Shown: in pieces, positions 8,367 through 16,107 of the stretch
How positions within the stretch are numbered: position 1 is the first letter of the stretch
Layout of the letters: every line of letters begins with the position of its first letter
Assembly: GCF_001428045.1 (NCBI RefSeq)
Contig: NZ_LMSD01000021.1
Coordinates: 1 to 46,097, forward strand
Length of the DNA stretch: 46,097 bases
Reading direction: 5' to 3'
Origin: Paenibacillus sp. Soil750
GTDB lineage: Bacteria > Bacillota > Bacilli > Paenibacillales > NBRC-103111
Position numbers and translations under genes: made by a program
Notes under the pieces: generated by a model
Databases searched by the model: none
The model's input: only the letters and a program-made list of their open reading frames with translations
Told to the model about the DNA's origin: nothing

Positions 8367-10040
8367 TTGGACATTCATCATCGATTCGATCATTTAGAAA
8401 AGAGAGTCATCGAGCTCGAGAAAGAACTCGCACTGTTAAAGCAAAGCCAAGTAAGTCATCCTGCACCTGCACCTGTTCCTACTCTTAATTCCAATCCCAA
8501 TCGCACTCCCGCTCCTGTTCACGTTCCGCCCACTGCACCACCTAAACAGGAAGTCATTAAAAAAGAAACCGACTGGGAGCACCTCATTGCCAGGGTATGG
8601 CTGCCGAGGATTTTTATGTTCGTACTTCTCATTGGTATCGTATGGGGATTCAAAGCGGCGGTTGACAACGGACTCCTCACAGAACAGATGCGCTGTGCGA
8701 TTGGCTACGTGGTCGGTGGATGCTTTGTCTTCCTCGGTTTCAAACAACACAAGGCTAACCGTCCACTGCTGGCACAGGCATTATTAGGCGGTTCCATCGG
8801 ATTGTTCATGCTAACCACCTTTGCCTGCCATCAGTTGTATGAACTCATCGGGGCACCTATTGCGTTCACCCTGAATGTATTATGGGTAGGCTTAGGTTTA
8901 TGGTTTTCACACAAATTAAAATCACAATCCTTAGCCATAATAGCAAGTGCAGCAGGCGTTTTGACGCCTTTCTTATTAAACAGTAACAACCCTTCTTCCC
9001 TATTTTTCGTTAGTTACGAGACGTTGTTATTTGTAAGTTTTATGTTATATGCGATACGTAATCAATTTGTTGGTTTATTTTACACTTCGTTCGGTCTACT
9101 ACCTCTTGCATTGTTCCTTTTTGGTCTTGGTGTACATGGGGATACAAAGTTAGCGGCCATGGGAATGTTAGCCCAACAAGTAGCTTTACTAGCGACGATC
9201 TGTTTGAAAAGCCCCACAATGAATCATCAACTTCGATTGCTCATTCCGAGTTTTGCATTCACCGCCATTTGGTTTAAAGTGGCTTACACCGATACGCAAT
9301 TCAACGTTGCCATGGTTGCCACTTGTATAGGCTATGCCTTGATTTCCTACTGGTTCAGTAAGATGGCACAAGAGAAGTTACCCTATACGATGACAATAGC
9401 ATCCTATGCCTTACTTTTCTACTCGGCTAACTACTTCAGCGACGATGCGTTACCTGGCTTCTTATTGGTTGAGGGAATTATTGCGCTGTTACTTGGTTTT
9501 ATCGTGAAATCAGTATTACAGAAAATCAACGGAATCATCATCTATGCACTCGCTTTTGCAACGGCATTGGGTACAATCACCGAAGGTATGAGCAGCATCA
9601 TGTCGGTTGTCATGTTAATATGGCTGCTGGTATTAGGAACCCTAGCGGGTATGATTGCCATAGTATCGCATTTCGGGGTCGGTACCAACACGAAGAACGC
9701 CTTAATCCTGCTTAAGTATGGACTTGGATTCCTATTCTTGTGTTTTATAACGGAAATAACACGAACGTTGACACACGATTTCAGTGTGAATAGCCAACAT
9801 CTGTGGGTCTCGACGGTGTGGGTCCTCTACGCGATTAGTGTGATTGCCTATGGACTCAAGAAAGAAGTCAAACAAATAAGACTCACCGGATTAGCGTTAT
9901 TATTCCTAACTTTAATGAAGGTCATCTTCATGGATTTGCCCAATGTCTCCCTAACAATCAAAGCAATTATGTTCATTGGGCTTGGTTTCATCGGCCTATT
10001 GTTATCTCGCTTCTTCTACAAGAAATCATCAAGCACGTGA
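8367..10040 (+). CDS. DUF2339 family polytopic membrane protein
   Basis: This 557-residue protein starts with a short coiled-coil helix (LEKRVIELEKELALLKQSQ), then a Pro-rich linker of about 40 residues. The typical DUF2339 entry DWEHLIARVWLPRIFMFVLL follows, then more than a dozen hydrophobic segments to the C terminus. The start is TTG at 8367, with AGGGAGG eight bases before; no better start exists. The family is widespread, of unknown biochemical role, and is thought to sit in the cytoplasmic membrane. It is monocistronic, followed by a strong hairpin at 10062-10089. Nothing in the neighbourhood suggests a partner. Confidence 0.88.
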   Translation: MDIHHRFDHLEKRVIELEKELALLKQSQVSHPAPAPVPTLNSNPNRTPAPVHVPPTAPPKQEVIKKETDWEHLIARVWLPRIFMFVLLIGIVWGFKAAVDNGLLTEQMRCAIGYVVGGCFVFLGFKQHKANRPLLAQALLGGSIGLFMLTTFACHQLYELIGAPIAFTLNVLWVGLGLWFSHKLKSQSLAIIASAAGVLTPFLLNSNNPSSLFFVSYETLLFVSFMLYAIRNQFVGLFYTSFGLLPLALFLFGLGVHGDTKLAAMGMLAQQVALLATICLKSPTMNHQLRLLIPSFAFTAIWFKVAYTDTQFNVAMVATCIGYALISYWFSKMAQEKLPYTMTIASYALLFYSANYFSDDALPGFLLVEGIIALLLGFIVKSVLQKINGIIIYALAFATALGTITEGMSSIMSVVMLIWLLVLGTLAGMIAIVSHFGVGTNTKNALILLKYGLGFLFLCFITEITRTLTHDFSVNSQHLWVSTVWVLYAISVIAYGLKKEVKQIRLTGLALLFLTLMKVIFMDLPNVSLTIKAIMFIGLGFIGLLLSRFFYKKSSST

Positions 10041-10061
10041 ATACTCCCCATGTTGCACAAA

Positions 10062-10089
10062 AGGCGTTCACTCCATAGAGTGGACGCCT
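10062..10089. terminator. bidirectional intrinsic terminator between convergent genes
   Basis: AGGCGTTCACTC and GAGTGGACGCCT form a 12-bp stem with one G-T pair around loop CATA. It serves both the DUF2339 gene (plus) and the esterase gene (minus). Confidence 0.85.
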
Positions 10090-10097
10090 AAATTCTT

Positions 10098-11591
10098 CTA
10101 TTCTCGTGTAACGTGTGTGCGGAATGTCCCCGCTGGTAAGCCAAGTCCATTTACTAAATTGGCCTCCGTGTAATTCGTCCAAGCATAACGCGCCTTGGCT
10201 GGCTTCGTAATCTCTGGATGCCACACTTCAACGGTTTTCCCAACGATGCTCGCTTCAGCCTTCAGGAAGTTGCCATCCTCAGCAGCGATTTGGAAGCCGA
10301 TGAGCTGCTCGCTCCCCACAGGAAGTCCTAGTCCCCCATCTGTATGATCAAAATGAAGCACAATTCGCCCACCTTCGATGTTCAGCTCACGGTACACAGG
10401 GCCAGAGCTCGTAAGCTCTTTCCCATAGACATGCTCCAAGGCTGTTAAAGCAAGACGCTGCCCTACGGTCCTCTTATCTCGCGGATGAATATCATCTCGT
10501 TCCCCACAATCTAATGTGATGGCCATGCCCGTATGTGGGACACGCTCGTTCACGATCGCTTGGGACTCGCGCAGCAACGGCCATGTTTCACCATCTGGTT
10601 TACCATCCGAACAGAAGGATGTCAGTTGGACGAAATGGAAAGGGAGCTGATCATTGTGCCAAAGTGAACGCCACTCATGGATGAGTCCTGTCAGCAGCTT
10701 ATCGTACAGTTCCGCACGGCCTGCATCACTTTCACCTTGATAGAATAGGAACCCCTTTAAGCCGTAAGGTACGATTTTAAGCAGCATCGTTTCGTAGATA
10801 CCACAAGGCCTCATCGGATTATGAGGATTCATTGGTGGAGGCCACGGATAGCCCCCTAGTTCCTCGGGCGTAGCTCCTGCTGCTTTGCGCTTCTCATAAT
10901 CCGCTGTCGCTTGATCATAAGATCGTTGAACACTCTCAAAGGCGACCCAATCGAAATCCTTCATCTCTTCTGCAAATGTATCTAGATACACCTCCAGTTC
11001 AGGGTGCTGATGAATCGTCGACTCACTTACCCAACATGCCGCCGAGGTGCCGCCCCAGTTGCAACCAATAATGCCAACAGGTATCCCCTCCGAGGCATGA
11101 ATATGTTGGGCAAAATGATACGCAACCGCTGAGAAATCCGGCACGTGCTCAGGCAGGGCCTTATTCCAGGAAGCGATCATCGGCGTTTCGACTGTGGGAT
11201 CTTCCCATTCCACTTTGGGAACTTCGAAGTAACGAATGAGAGGGAAATTCGCTTCCGCGATGTCTGCCTGCGCGTGACTAGTATCTCGCACCTTCCACTC
11301 CATGTTAGATTGTCCACCTGCTAGCCAAACATCGCCAAAGTAGACATCTGAAACGGTTGCAAGTTGTCGTCCCTCAGAGCTGATGGTTAAGATATGCGGG
11401 CCTCCCGCTTCGAATGCAGGCAGTATCCCCTGCCATTTGCCGCCTGCGCTGATGGTCTGCACCTGATGTCCTTGGCACTCCAAGGTTAGCTGCATCCCAT
11501 CGGGGCCTGTCCCCCAGACAGGGTTCTCTTGATTTCGCTGCAAAATCATTCCTTCGGAGAAGATTGCGTGCAGTTGAAAGCGGTTGCTCAT
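10098..11591 (-). CDS. sialate O-acetylesterase-like SGNH hydrolase
   Basis: About 497 residues. The nucleophile motif GQSNMEW (in VWLAGGQSNMEW) and a late DDIHPRDKRTVGQRLA, which would supply the Asp/His pair, identify the SGNH-type sialate-O-acetylesterase family (formerly DUF303). The first 100 residues are beta-rich, as usual for this family. Members remove acetyl groups from sialic acids or plant polysaccharides such as xylan. With no signal peptide visible, a cytoplasmic enzyme acting on imported sugars is likely. I prefer ATG at 11591 with GAGGTG seven bases before, over a GTG six bases upstream. No sugar-transport genes lie beside it, so the substrate is open. Confidence 0.88.
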   Translation of the reverse strand: MSNRFQLHAIFSEGMILQRNQENPVWGTGPDGMQLTLECQGHQVQTISAGGKWQGILPAFEAGGPHILTISSEGRQLATVSDVYFGDVWLAGGQSNMEWKVRDTSHAQADIAEANFPLIRYFEVPKVEWEDPTVETPMIASWNKALPEHVPDFSAVAYHFAQHIHASEGIPVGIIGCNWGGTSAACWVSESTIHQHPELEVYLDTFAEEMKDFDWVAFESVQRSYDQATADYEKRKAAGATPEELGGYPWPPPMNPHNPMRPCGIYETMLLKIVPYGLKGFLFYQGESDAGRAELYDKLLTGLIHEWRSLWHNDQLPFHFVQLTSFCSDGKPDGETWPLLRESQAIVNERVPHTGMAITLDCGERDDIHPRDKRTVGQRLALTALEHVYGKELTSSGPVYRELNIEGGRIVLHFDHTDGGLGLPVGSEQLIGFQIAAEDGNFLKAEASIVGKTVEVWHPEITKPAKARYAWTNYTEANLVNGLGLPAGTFRTHVTRE

Positions 11592-11668
11592 TGTCACACC
11601 TCGTCATCTAAAATTGGTATATAATGGATTATTCCTCTATCTCATGATACACTATTTCGTAGACGAAG

Positions 11669-11712
11669 AACGTCCTTTTTGCCAATTTGGCTGAGGGGCG
11701 TTTTTTGTTTTT
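11669..11712 (+). terminator. terminator-like hairpin in the leader of the nuclease-like gene
   Basis: AACGTCC pairs with GGGCGTT (one G-T), enclosing an inner GCCA/TGGC stem, and is followed by TTTTTTGTTTTTC. It ends only a few bases before the AAAGGAGG ribosome site of the plus-strand gene. The flanking genes diverge, so it has no upstream gene to terminate. Attenuation of the nuclease-like gene is a reasonable inference. Confidence 0.6.
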
Positions 11713-11736
11713 CTAAAAGGAGGCGACGACTGCACG

Positions 11737-12405
11737 GTGTCATTTGAACCTGCTCACAAAGCATTTATGGAAGATCACCTAGCTCGCCGATCCGGAGAGC
11801 GTAAGGGACGTTTGCTCCGCGGGCATAACTATGCTGAGAAGCTATTCCTTCAGCAGGTGTGGTGGCCTTTATTCGAAAGCTTAAACCATCTGCATCCCGA
11901 GTATGAGATCTATGATTGGAATCGTAAATCACAATTCCTCGACTTCGCTTACCTCAGCCCTGGTGGACGTTTCGGGATAGAATGCGATGGCTTCCAGAGT
12001 CATATCAGAGAGATGGATCGCGAAAAGTTCAGCTATGCGCTGAATCGTGATACCTTCCTTACTGGGATGGGTTGGAGAATGGTCCATTTCGCCTTCGACG
12101 ATATTCAGAACCGTCCCGAAGTATGCCAAATGCTGCTGCAGTTAGTCATTGGCCCCCATCTCATTCGGCCATCAACCTCAGCAACACTGACTCCGGATGA
12201 AAAAGAAGTCCTTCGGCTAGCCATCAATCTTAGCAGACCGCTCCGTCCGAAGGACATCATTAGCCGATACGAGGTTAATTTTCGTACAGCTCGTAAGTGG
12301 CTTAACGCCCTTGTTACGAAAGGAGCGCTGCGCAAGAAAGAAGGTGGCGGTGCCTATGCGCGATACTATGAGTTAAGCGATGGCGCTTGGCAGCGATTGT
12401 TGTGA
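11737..12405 (+). CDS. nuclease-like protein with C-terminal winged-helix domain
   Basis: This 222-residue protein was not recognised as a named family. Residues about 25-140 look like a small PD-(D/E)XK or DUF559-type nuclease fold: an early LLRGHNYAEKLFLQQVWWPL helix, then FLDFAYLSPGGRFGIECDGF with Asp and Glu-Cys-Asp on adjacent strands, and a C-terminal GMGWRMVHFAFDDI strand like those in Vsr/DUF559 proteins. Residues about 150-220 resemble a helix-turn-helix (IISRYEVNFRTARKWLNAL) followed by a wing with GGGAYARYYEL. The start is GTG at 11737, preceded by AAAGGAGG at a longish 13 bases. A terminator-like hairpin lies in its leader and a hairpin array follows it. DNA cleavage is inferred, not shown. 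Confidence 0.68.
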   Translation: MSFEPAHKAFMEDHLARRSGERKGRLLRGHNYAEKLFLQQVWWPLFESLNHLHPEYEIYDWNRKSQFLDFAYLSPGGRFGIECDGFQSHIREMDREKFSYALNRDTFLTGMGWRMVHFAFDDIQNRPEVCQMLLQLVIGPHLIRPSTSATLTPDEKEVLRLAINLSRPLRPKDIISRYEVNFRTARKWLNALVTKGALRKKEGGGAYARYYELSDGAWQRLL

Positions 12406-12490
12406 TACGTTGGGGCTGTATGCTGGAATGGTAGCATAACATAGTGATCTCGGTCTGCTAGAGCTAAAGTAGAGCCAGAGCCGTCACACT

Positions 12491-12692
12491 CTCGGCAAGT
12501 TGCATGCTGTGCAACATGATTGCCGAGAAACAGCCGACATGGGCATCCATGTTGCATCTTATGCAACATGATTGGCTGTTTTGGATCTAATTGGGGCTTT
12601 GCCCCTCAGATTGTTGTATCAAATACAACATCAGGGGCGATTCAGCCCCGAAAGCCCGAATGATGTTGTAGAGAATACAACATCATTCGGGC
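12491..12692. repeat. array of four related hairpins with a shared core
   Basis: Four consecutive inverted repeats occupy 12491-12527, 12528-12581, 12601-12638 and 12654-12692. Each has a variant of the core GTTG(C/T)A ... T(G/A)CAAC around a 3-5-base loop, while the outer arms differ completely: CTCGGCAA/TTGCCGAG, AAACAGCC/GGCTGTTT, GCCCCT/AGGGGC, and GCCCGAATG/CATTCGGGC. The last is a perfect 17-bp stem. Only the second is followed by even a short T-run, so these are not typical terminators. The array fills most of the 388-base gap between the nuclease-like gene and the ArsR-type gene. Nothing else was seen there before the promoter at 12729. Confidence 0.85.
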
Positions 12693-12728
12693 ACCTATAT
12701 AAATATCCAACAAATACTCACAATCAAG

Positions 12729-12757
12729 TTGTTTAAATAACCTACAGGTTATACAAT
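12729..12757 (+). promoter_or_regulatory. promoter of the ArsR-type gene with an embedded operator
   Basis: TTGTTT (12729-12734) and TACAAT (12752-12757) are spaced 17 bases apart. The spacer contains an inverted repeat ATAACCT-AC-AGGTTAT (12737-12752, 7+2+7). The dyad reaches the -10 box, as expected for a repressor site, and the next gene encodes a helix-turn-helix regulator, so autoregulation is likely. Confidence 0.55.
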
Positions 12758-12793
12758 AGAAACAAATATGCCTACAAAGTTGAGGTTCCCCCT

Positions 12794-13702
12794 ATGCAAA
12801 TTGAGGTTTCATCCAAAAACATGCCCTTCCTGGAATGCTTCTCATCGGAAACTCGCGTGAAAATGATTGAGCTTCTTGGCGAAGCGCCATTAAATATTAA
12901 ACAGCTGTCCCAGCGACTAGCGATTTCGTCAGCGATCGTAACGAAACATATTCAGAAACTGGAGCAAGCTGGTATTGTGCGGTCGGAGAACGTGACCGGT
13001 GTGCGCGGCACGCAAAAGATCTGCTACCTACAGCTCGAACAAGCTACACTTCAGTTTAAGTCGAAGAAGCCCTATGAGCATCCGACAACGACGGTTGCGA
13101 TTCCCATCGGCCAGTACGCCTCCTTCGACGTGAACCCAACGTGTGGCTTGGCATCACCGACACAGCTGATTGGTGTGCTGGATGATCCCCGATACTTTGC
13201 GGATCCACAGCATGTACAAGCTGGCATTCTTTGGTTCGGCAGCGGCTACGTGGAGTACCGTATCCCGAACTTTTTCCATAGCAACCAGAAGCTTCGCACG
13301 CTAGAGATTTCATTTGAAATCTGCTCGGAAGCCCCTGGCTTTAACGAGAATTGGCCTTCGGATATTTCTTTTTCGATCAACGATAAACCACTCGGACAGT
13401 GGACCTGCCCTGGTGATTTTGGTAAACACAGAGGGGTACTCTCCCCCGACTGGTGGGGAAATGGCAACACACAGCATGGTCTATTGAAAATTATTACCGT
13501 GAATCCGCAGGGTTCCTTTCTAGATGGCACACAAATCTCAGCGACTACCATTCACGACCTGAATATCGCATTCTCCCAGGATATTCATTTCCGTATTGCC
13601 TCCTTAGAAACGTCCACGAATTGTGGTGGTGTTACGCTATTTGGCAAACAATTCGGCAACTATGCCCAAGATATTATCGTGACGATGCAAGAAGATAAAT
13701 AG
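12794..13702 (+). CDS. ArsR-type helix-turn-helix regulator with a large C-terminal domain
   Basis: This 302-residue protein begins with an ArsR-like winged helix at about 10-85: FSSETRVKMIELLGEAPLNI, then SQRLAISSAIVTKHIQKLEQ as the recognition helix, and a basic wing. The remaining 210 residues are beta-rich and aromatic (EYRIPNFF, DISFSINDKPLGQW, LSPDWWGNGNTQHG), suggesting a jelly-roll or sugar-binding-like sensor; this part was not recognised. There is no Cys-rich metal site typical of ArsR. A dyad-containing promoter lies just upstream. It is monocistronic, ending at a strong hairpin. The ligand and targets are unknown. Confidence 0.78.
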   Translation: MQIEVSSKNMPFLECFSSETRVKMIELLGEAPLNIKQLSQRLAISSAIVTKHIQKLEQAGIVRSENVTGVRGTQKICYLQLEQATLQFKSKKPYEHPTTTVAIPIGQYASFDVNPTCGLASPTQLIGVLDDPRYFADPQHVQAGILWFGSGYVEYRIPNFFHSNQKLRTLEISFEICSEAPGFNENWPSDISFSINDKPLGQWTCPGDFGKHRGVLSPDWWGNGNTQHGLLKIITVNPQGSFLDGTQISATTIHDLNIAFSQDIHFRIASLETSTNCGGVTLFGKQFGNYAQDIIVTMQEDK

Positions 13703-13711
13703 CTCCCCTTC

Positions 13712-13773
13712 AGCTCAAAATAACCCTATTCCCCCACCTCAGAAAGAGGGAGGAAATAGGGTTATTTTGAGCT
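13712..13773. terminator. strong bidirectional terminator
   Basis: A perfect 19-bp inverted repeat (arms 13712-13730 and 13755-13773, core AAAATAACCCTATT) encloses a C-rich/G-rich inner stem. It separates the plus-strand regulator gene from the convergent minus-strand glycosyltransferase gene. Confidence 0.9.
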
Positions 13774-13778
13774 CTATT

Positions 13779-14960
13779 TTAAACATTGGCATAAGAAAAT
13801 TGTAAGCCATCCTGAATCGGAAGATAATGATGCTCCGTCTCCAAAATCGCATCTACCGTGCGAAGCACATCTGGTTGGCGATGACTCATTTGTGCATTCT
13901 TCTTCAGCTTGAGCAAAACAGATTGATTCGCGATGACCTCTAACAGCTGGCTTTTCATCTCAGCTGCGTTCTTCACTTCGACGGCTGCGCCGATTCCAAC
14001 GAGATAGGCAGCATTTGCCTGCTCTTGGCCTGGAATTGGCTTGTACAGCATCATCGGCAGATCCAGCGCAAGCGCTTCGGAAACGGTGAGCCCGCCTGGC
14101 TTCGTCACGATCAGATCGGATAATGCCATCAGCTCATGCACATGATCGACAAACCCTGTCACCATCACATGATGGTGCGTGTTCGATCCGCCTAGCTCCT
14201 CTTCCAAATGCTGTTTCAGCTTCTCATTGCGTCCGCAGACGAAAACAAATTGCACAGGTGCCTTCAGATCGTTCGACTGCAGCACCGATTTAAACGACTT
14301 CCCGATCAGCCCATGGCCCCCGCCCATCACAAGGACAGTTGGCATGTCGCGTTGCAAGCCATATTTATCACGAAGCTCCTCACGATTGTAGGTTTGTGTG
14401 AATGGCATGCGAAGCGGTATCCCTGTCACAACGATACGCTGTTCAGGAATCGCATACCGCAGGAGCGCCTGCTTCACATGCTCCGCCCCAACCAGATACT
14501 TATCCGTCCCCGGATGAATCCAGTAGCTGTGATCGGTGTAATCGGTGATGACCGTCACGGTCGGCACGATCGTAAGGCCGTTACATTTTAGATAAGACAT
14601 CGCTGCCGCAGCACCTGGGAACGTACACACGACTTCCGTGGGCGCTTCCTCTTCTAACAAATCCAGCATCCGGTCGGTGCTGAATGACTTCATTCTTTTG
14701 AACAAATGGGATAACGCGGTATCATGTCTGGTCTTGTGATATAGAAATCCATATACGGAGGGCAGGCTTTTCACCCATTGCATATAACAGTATTTACCGA
14801 ACCCATGCAGATACGGATGCGTCCACGCCAAATAATCGACGACCTTCACTTCCATATCCGGCCTATACATACGTACCGCTTCAAGAATAGCTTGTGCTGC
14901 TTTATTGTGCCCATCGCCAAGACTGCCCGTCAGTATCAAAAGCTTTCCTTTGCTTCTCAT
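13779..14960 (-). CDS. glycolipid glycosyltransferase, MGDG synthase/UgtP-like
   Basis: This 393-residue GT28-family enzyme has the MGDG-synthase N-terminal domain (LLILTGSLGDGHNKAAQAIL, then VVDYLAWTHPYLHGFGKYCY) and a C-terminal UDP-sugar domain containing VLVMGGGHGLIGKS and DLIVTKPGGLTVSEALALDLPM. By family it transfers glucose or galactose from a UDP-sugar to diacylglycerol at the inner membrane face, making glycolipids or lipoteichoic-acid anchors. It overlaps the upstream PAP2 gene by 4 bases (ATGA), so the two are translationally coupled. Lipid headgroup metabolism is a consistent joint role. Sugar specificity cannot be read from sequence. Confidence 0.88.
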   Translation of the reverse strand: MRSKGKLLILTGSLGDGHNKAAQAILEAVRMYRPDMEVKVVDYLAWTHPYLHGFGKYCYMQWVKSLPSVYGFLYHKTRHDTALSHLFKRMKSFSTDRMLDLLEEEAPTEVVCTFPGAAAAMSYLKCNGLTIVPTVTVITDYTDHSYWIHPGTDKYLVGAEHVKQALLRYAIPEQRIVVTGIPLRMPFTQTYNREELRDKYGLQRDMPTVLVMGGGHGLIGKSFKSVLQSNDLKAPVQFVFVCGRNEKLKQHLEEELGGSNTHHHVMVTGFVDHVHELMALSDLIVTKPGGLTVSEALALDLPMMLYKPIPGQEQANAAYLVGIGAAVEVKNAAEMKSQLLEVIANQSVLLKLKKNAQMSHRQPDVLRTVDAILETEHHYLPIQDGLQFSYANV

Positions 14961-15631
14961 TGCTTCAGTCCCCTTTCGAGCTTATCCTGCCGCGCACTAG
15001 CAGCGGTCGATCTTGTTAACCACGTTCTTCTACTTCTCTCCACTACATAGACGACTCCTTCAGCCACAAGCACTGCACCCACAATATCCATCAGCACATG
15101 CTGCTTAACGAACAATGTTGAAACGATAATGAGAACTGCCATGCTCGCTACAAGGATGGTGTAAGGCTTCGCAATCCGCTTGGATCGGATATAGGCTCTC
15201 ATCATGAGGTAGGCCGTTAACACGTGTGTACTGGGAAAACAGTTAAACGGTTCATCCGAGCGATACACCCACTGCACCGTCCGCAGCAGCCAATCACTAC
15301 CTTGAATGTCCGGTCGCGGTACTGTTGTCTGATATATAGCATAGACGCTATAACACAAAAGCAAACCTATAACAAATTCCACGAGTGTCTGGAAATAATT
15401 CGATCGATCTTGATACGCTAAATATAGGAATCCTACAGCAAGAAAGAGATACCAGGATAAGTAAGGAACTACGAAGCCTTGGATAAAAGGTATCTGTCGA
15501 TCGAGATCCGTCATTAAACTGTACGCCGTGCCTTTATCTTGATTTAAATGTATATAAATGAGCCCTACTAACGGGATCAAAAGCAGTCCGCTGCACGCTA
15601 GCAAATAGGACACCCAAGCTTTTGTTCTCAT
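14957..15631 (-). CDS. PAP2-superfamily membrane phosphatase or phosphotransferase
   Basis: This 224-residue protein has about six hydrophobic segments. PAP2 signatures are partial: FNCFPSTHV carries the PSxH motif, and VKQHVLMDIVGA carries the final H and D of the third motif. The first motif (KxxxxxxRP) is approximated by TVPRPD. The layout resembles the inositol-phosphorylceramide-synthase-like subgroup. It is the first gene of a two-gene operon with the glycolipid glycosyltransferase, overlapping it by four bases, which suggests it acts on phosphatidate or a related lipid phosphate. The exact substrate is unknown. Confidence 0.85.
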   Translation of the reverse strand: MRTKAWVSYLLACSGLLLIPLVGLIYIHLNQDKGTAYSLMTDLDRQIPFIQGFVVPYLSWYLFLAVGFLYLAYQDRSNYFQTLVEFVIGLLLCYSVYAIYQTTVPRPDIQGSDWLLRTVQWVYRSDEPFNCFPSTHVLTAYLMMRAYIRSKRIAKPYTILVASMAVLIIVSTLFVKQHVLMDIVGAVLVAEGVVYVVERSRRTWLTRSTAASARQDKLERGLKQ

Positions 15632-15996
15632 GCCAAATCCTCGCTCTCCTCTACGTTAACTCTATCATAAAGGAGTATCGCCATTTGCTAAACGCACCAA
15701 GGTACTGTCTTTCTTTAGCCAAAAGTCGTGAAGAAACCTAGACCAAAGGCGGAGTTGTCCACACACTTACGTGCATATAAGATGAAGGTTGATGACGCCA
15801 ATGCGTTAGCTGCTTAGCAGAACGTCGGCACAATTGTTACTGTTACAATAATATTACAGCAATGTTACAACTTCATACAGCATACCAAATCATACGCGGA
15901 AAAGCATCTTCTGAGCATATCGGTGAGAAGCATGCATTATGGTTTTGCAGTTCGGACTAGCGGTATCGCGTCCAAATGGTTATCATACTCTCCACC

Positions 15997-16107
15997 TGTG
16001 GATAACATTTTCTGTGGATATGTGTATAAGATATTGAAAAGATTATGCACAGCTTGGTTTGTGGACATGTTGATACTGTGGGTAATTTTGGGGATAAGTG
16101 TGTAAAA
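15997..16107 (+). promoter_or_regulatory. cluster of DnaA-box-like 9-mers
   Basis: Within 111 bases there are TGTGGATAA (15997-16005, perfect), TGTGTATAA (16021-16029), TTATGCACA (16043-16051) and TGTGTAAAA (16099-16107), all fitting TTWTNCACA on one strand or the other. Close variants are TGTGGATAT (16013), TGTGGACAT (16060), TGTGGGTAA (16077) and TGGGGATAA (16089). No dnaA or dnaN gene is nearby. A DnaA-titration or regulatory cluster is inferred. Confidence 0.7.

Noticed and set aside
12491..12692. CRISPR array
   Set aside because: The repeated parts are inverted-repeat hairpins of varying arms, not direct repeats with uniform spacers; no cas gene is present.
12794..13551. Minus-strand open frames opposite the ArsR-type gene
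   Set aside because: Shadow frames; the plus-strand gene has a promoter, ribosome site and a recognisable DNA-binding domain.
15836..15880. TnrA-like site (TGTTA...TTACA) before the DnaA cluster
   Set aside because: The half-sites are 8 bases apart instead of the 7 required (TGTNA-N7-TNACA), and no nitrogen gene is near.
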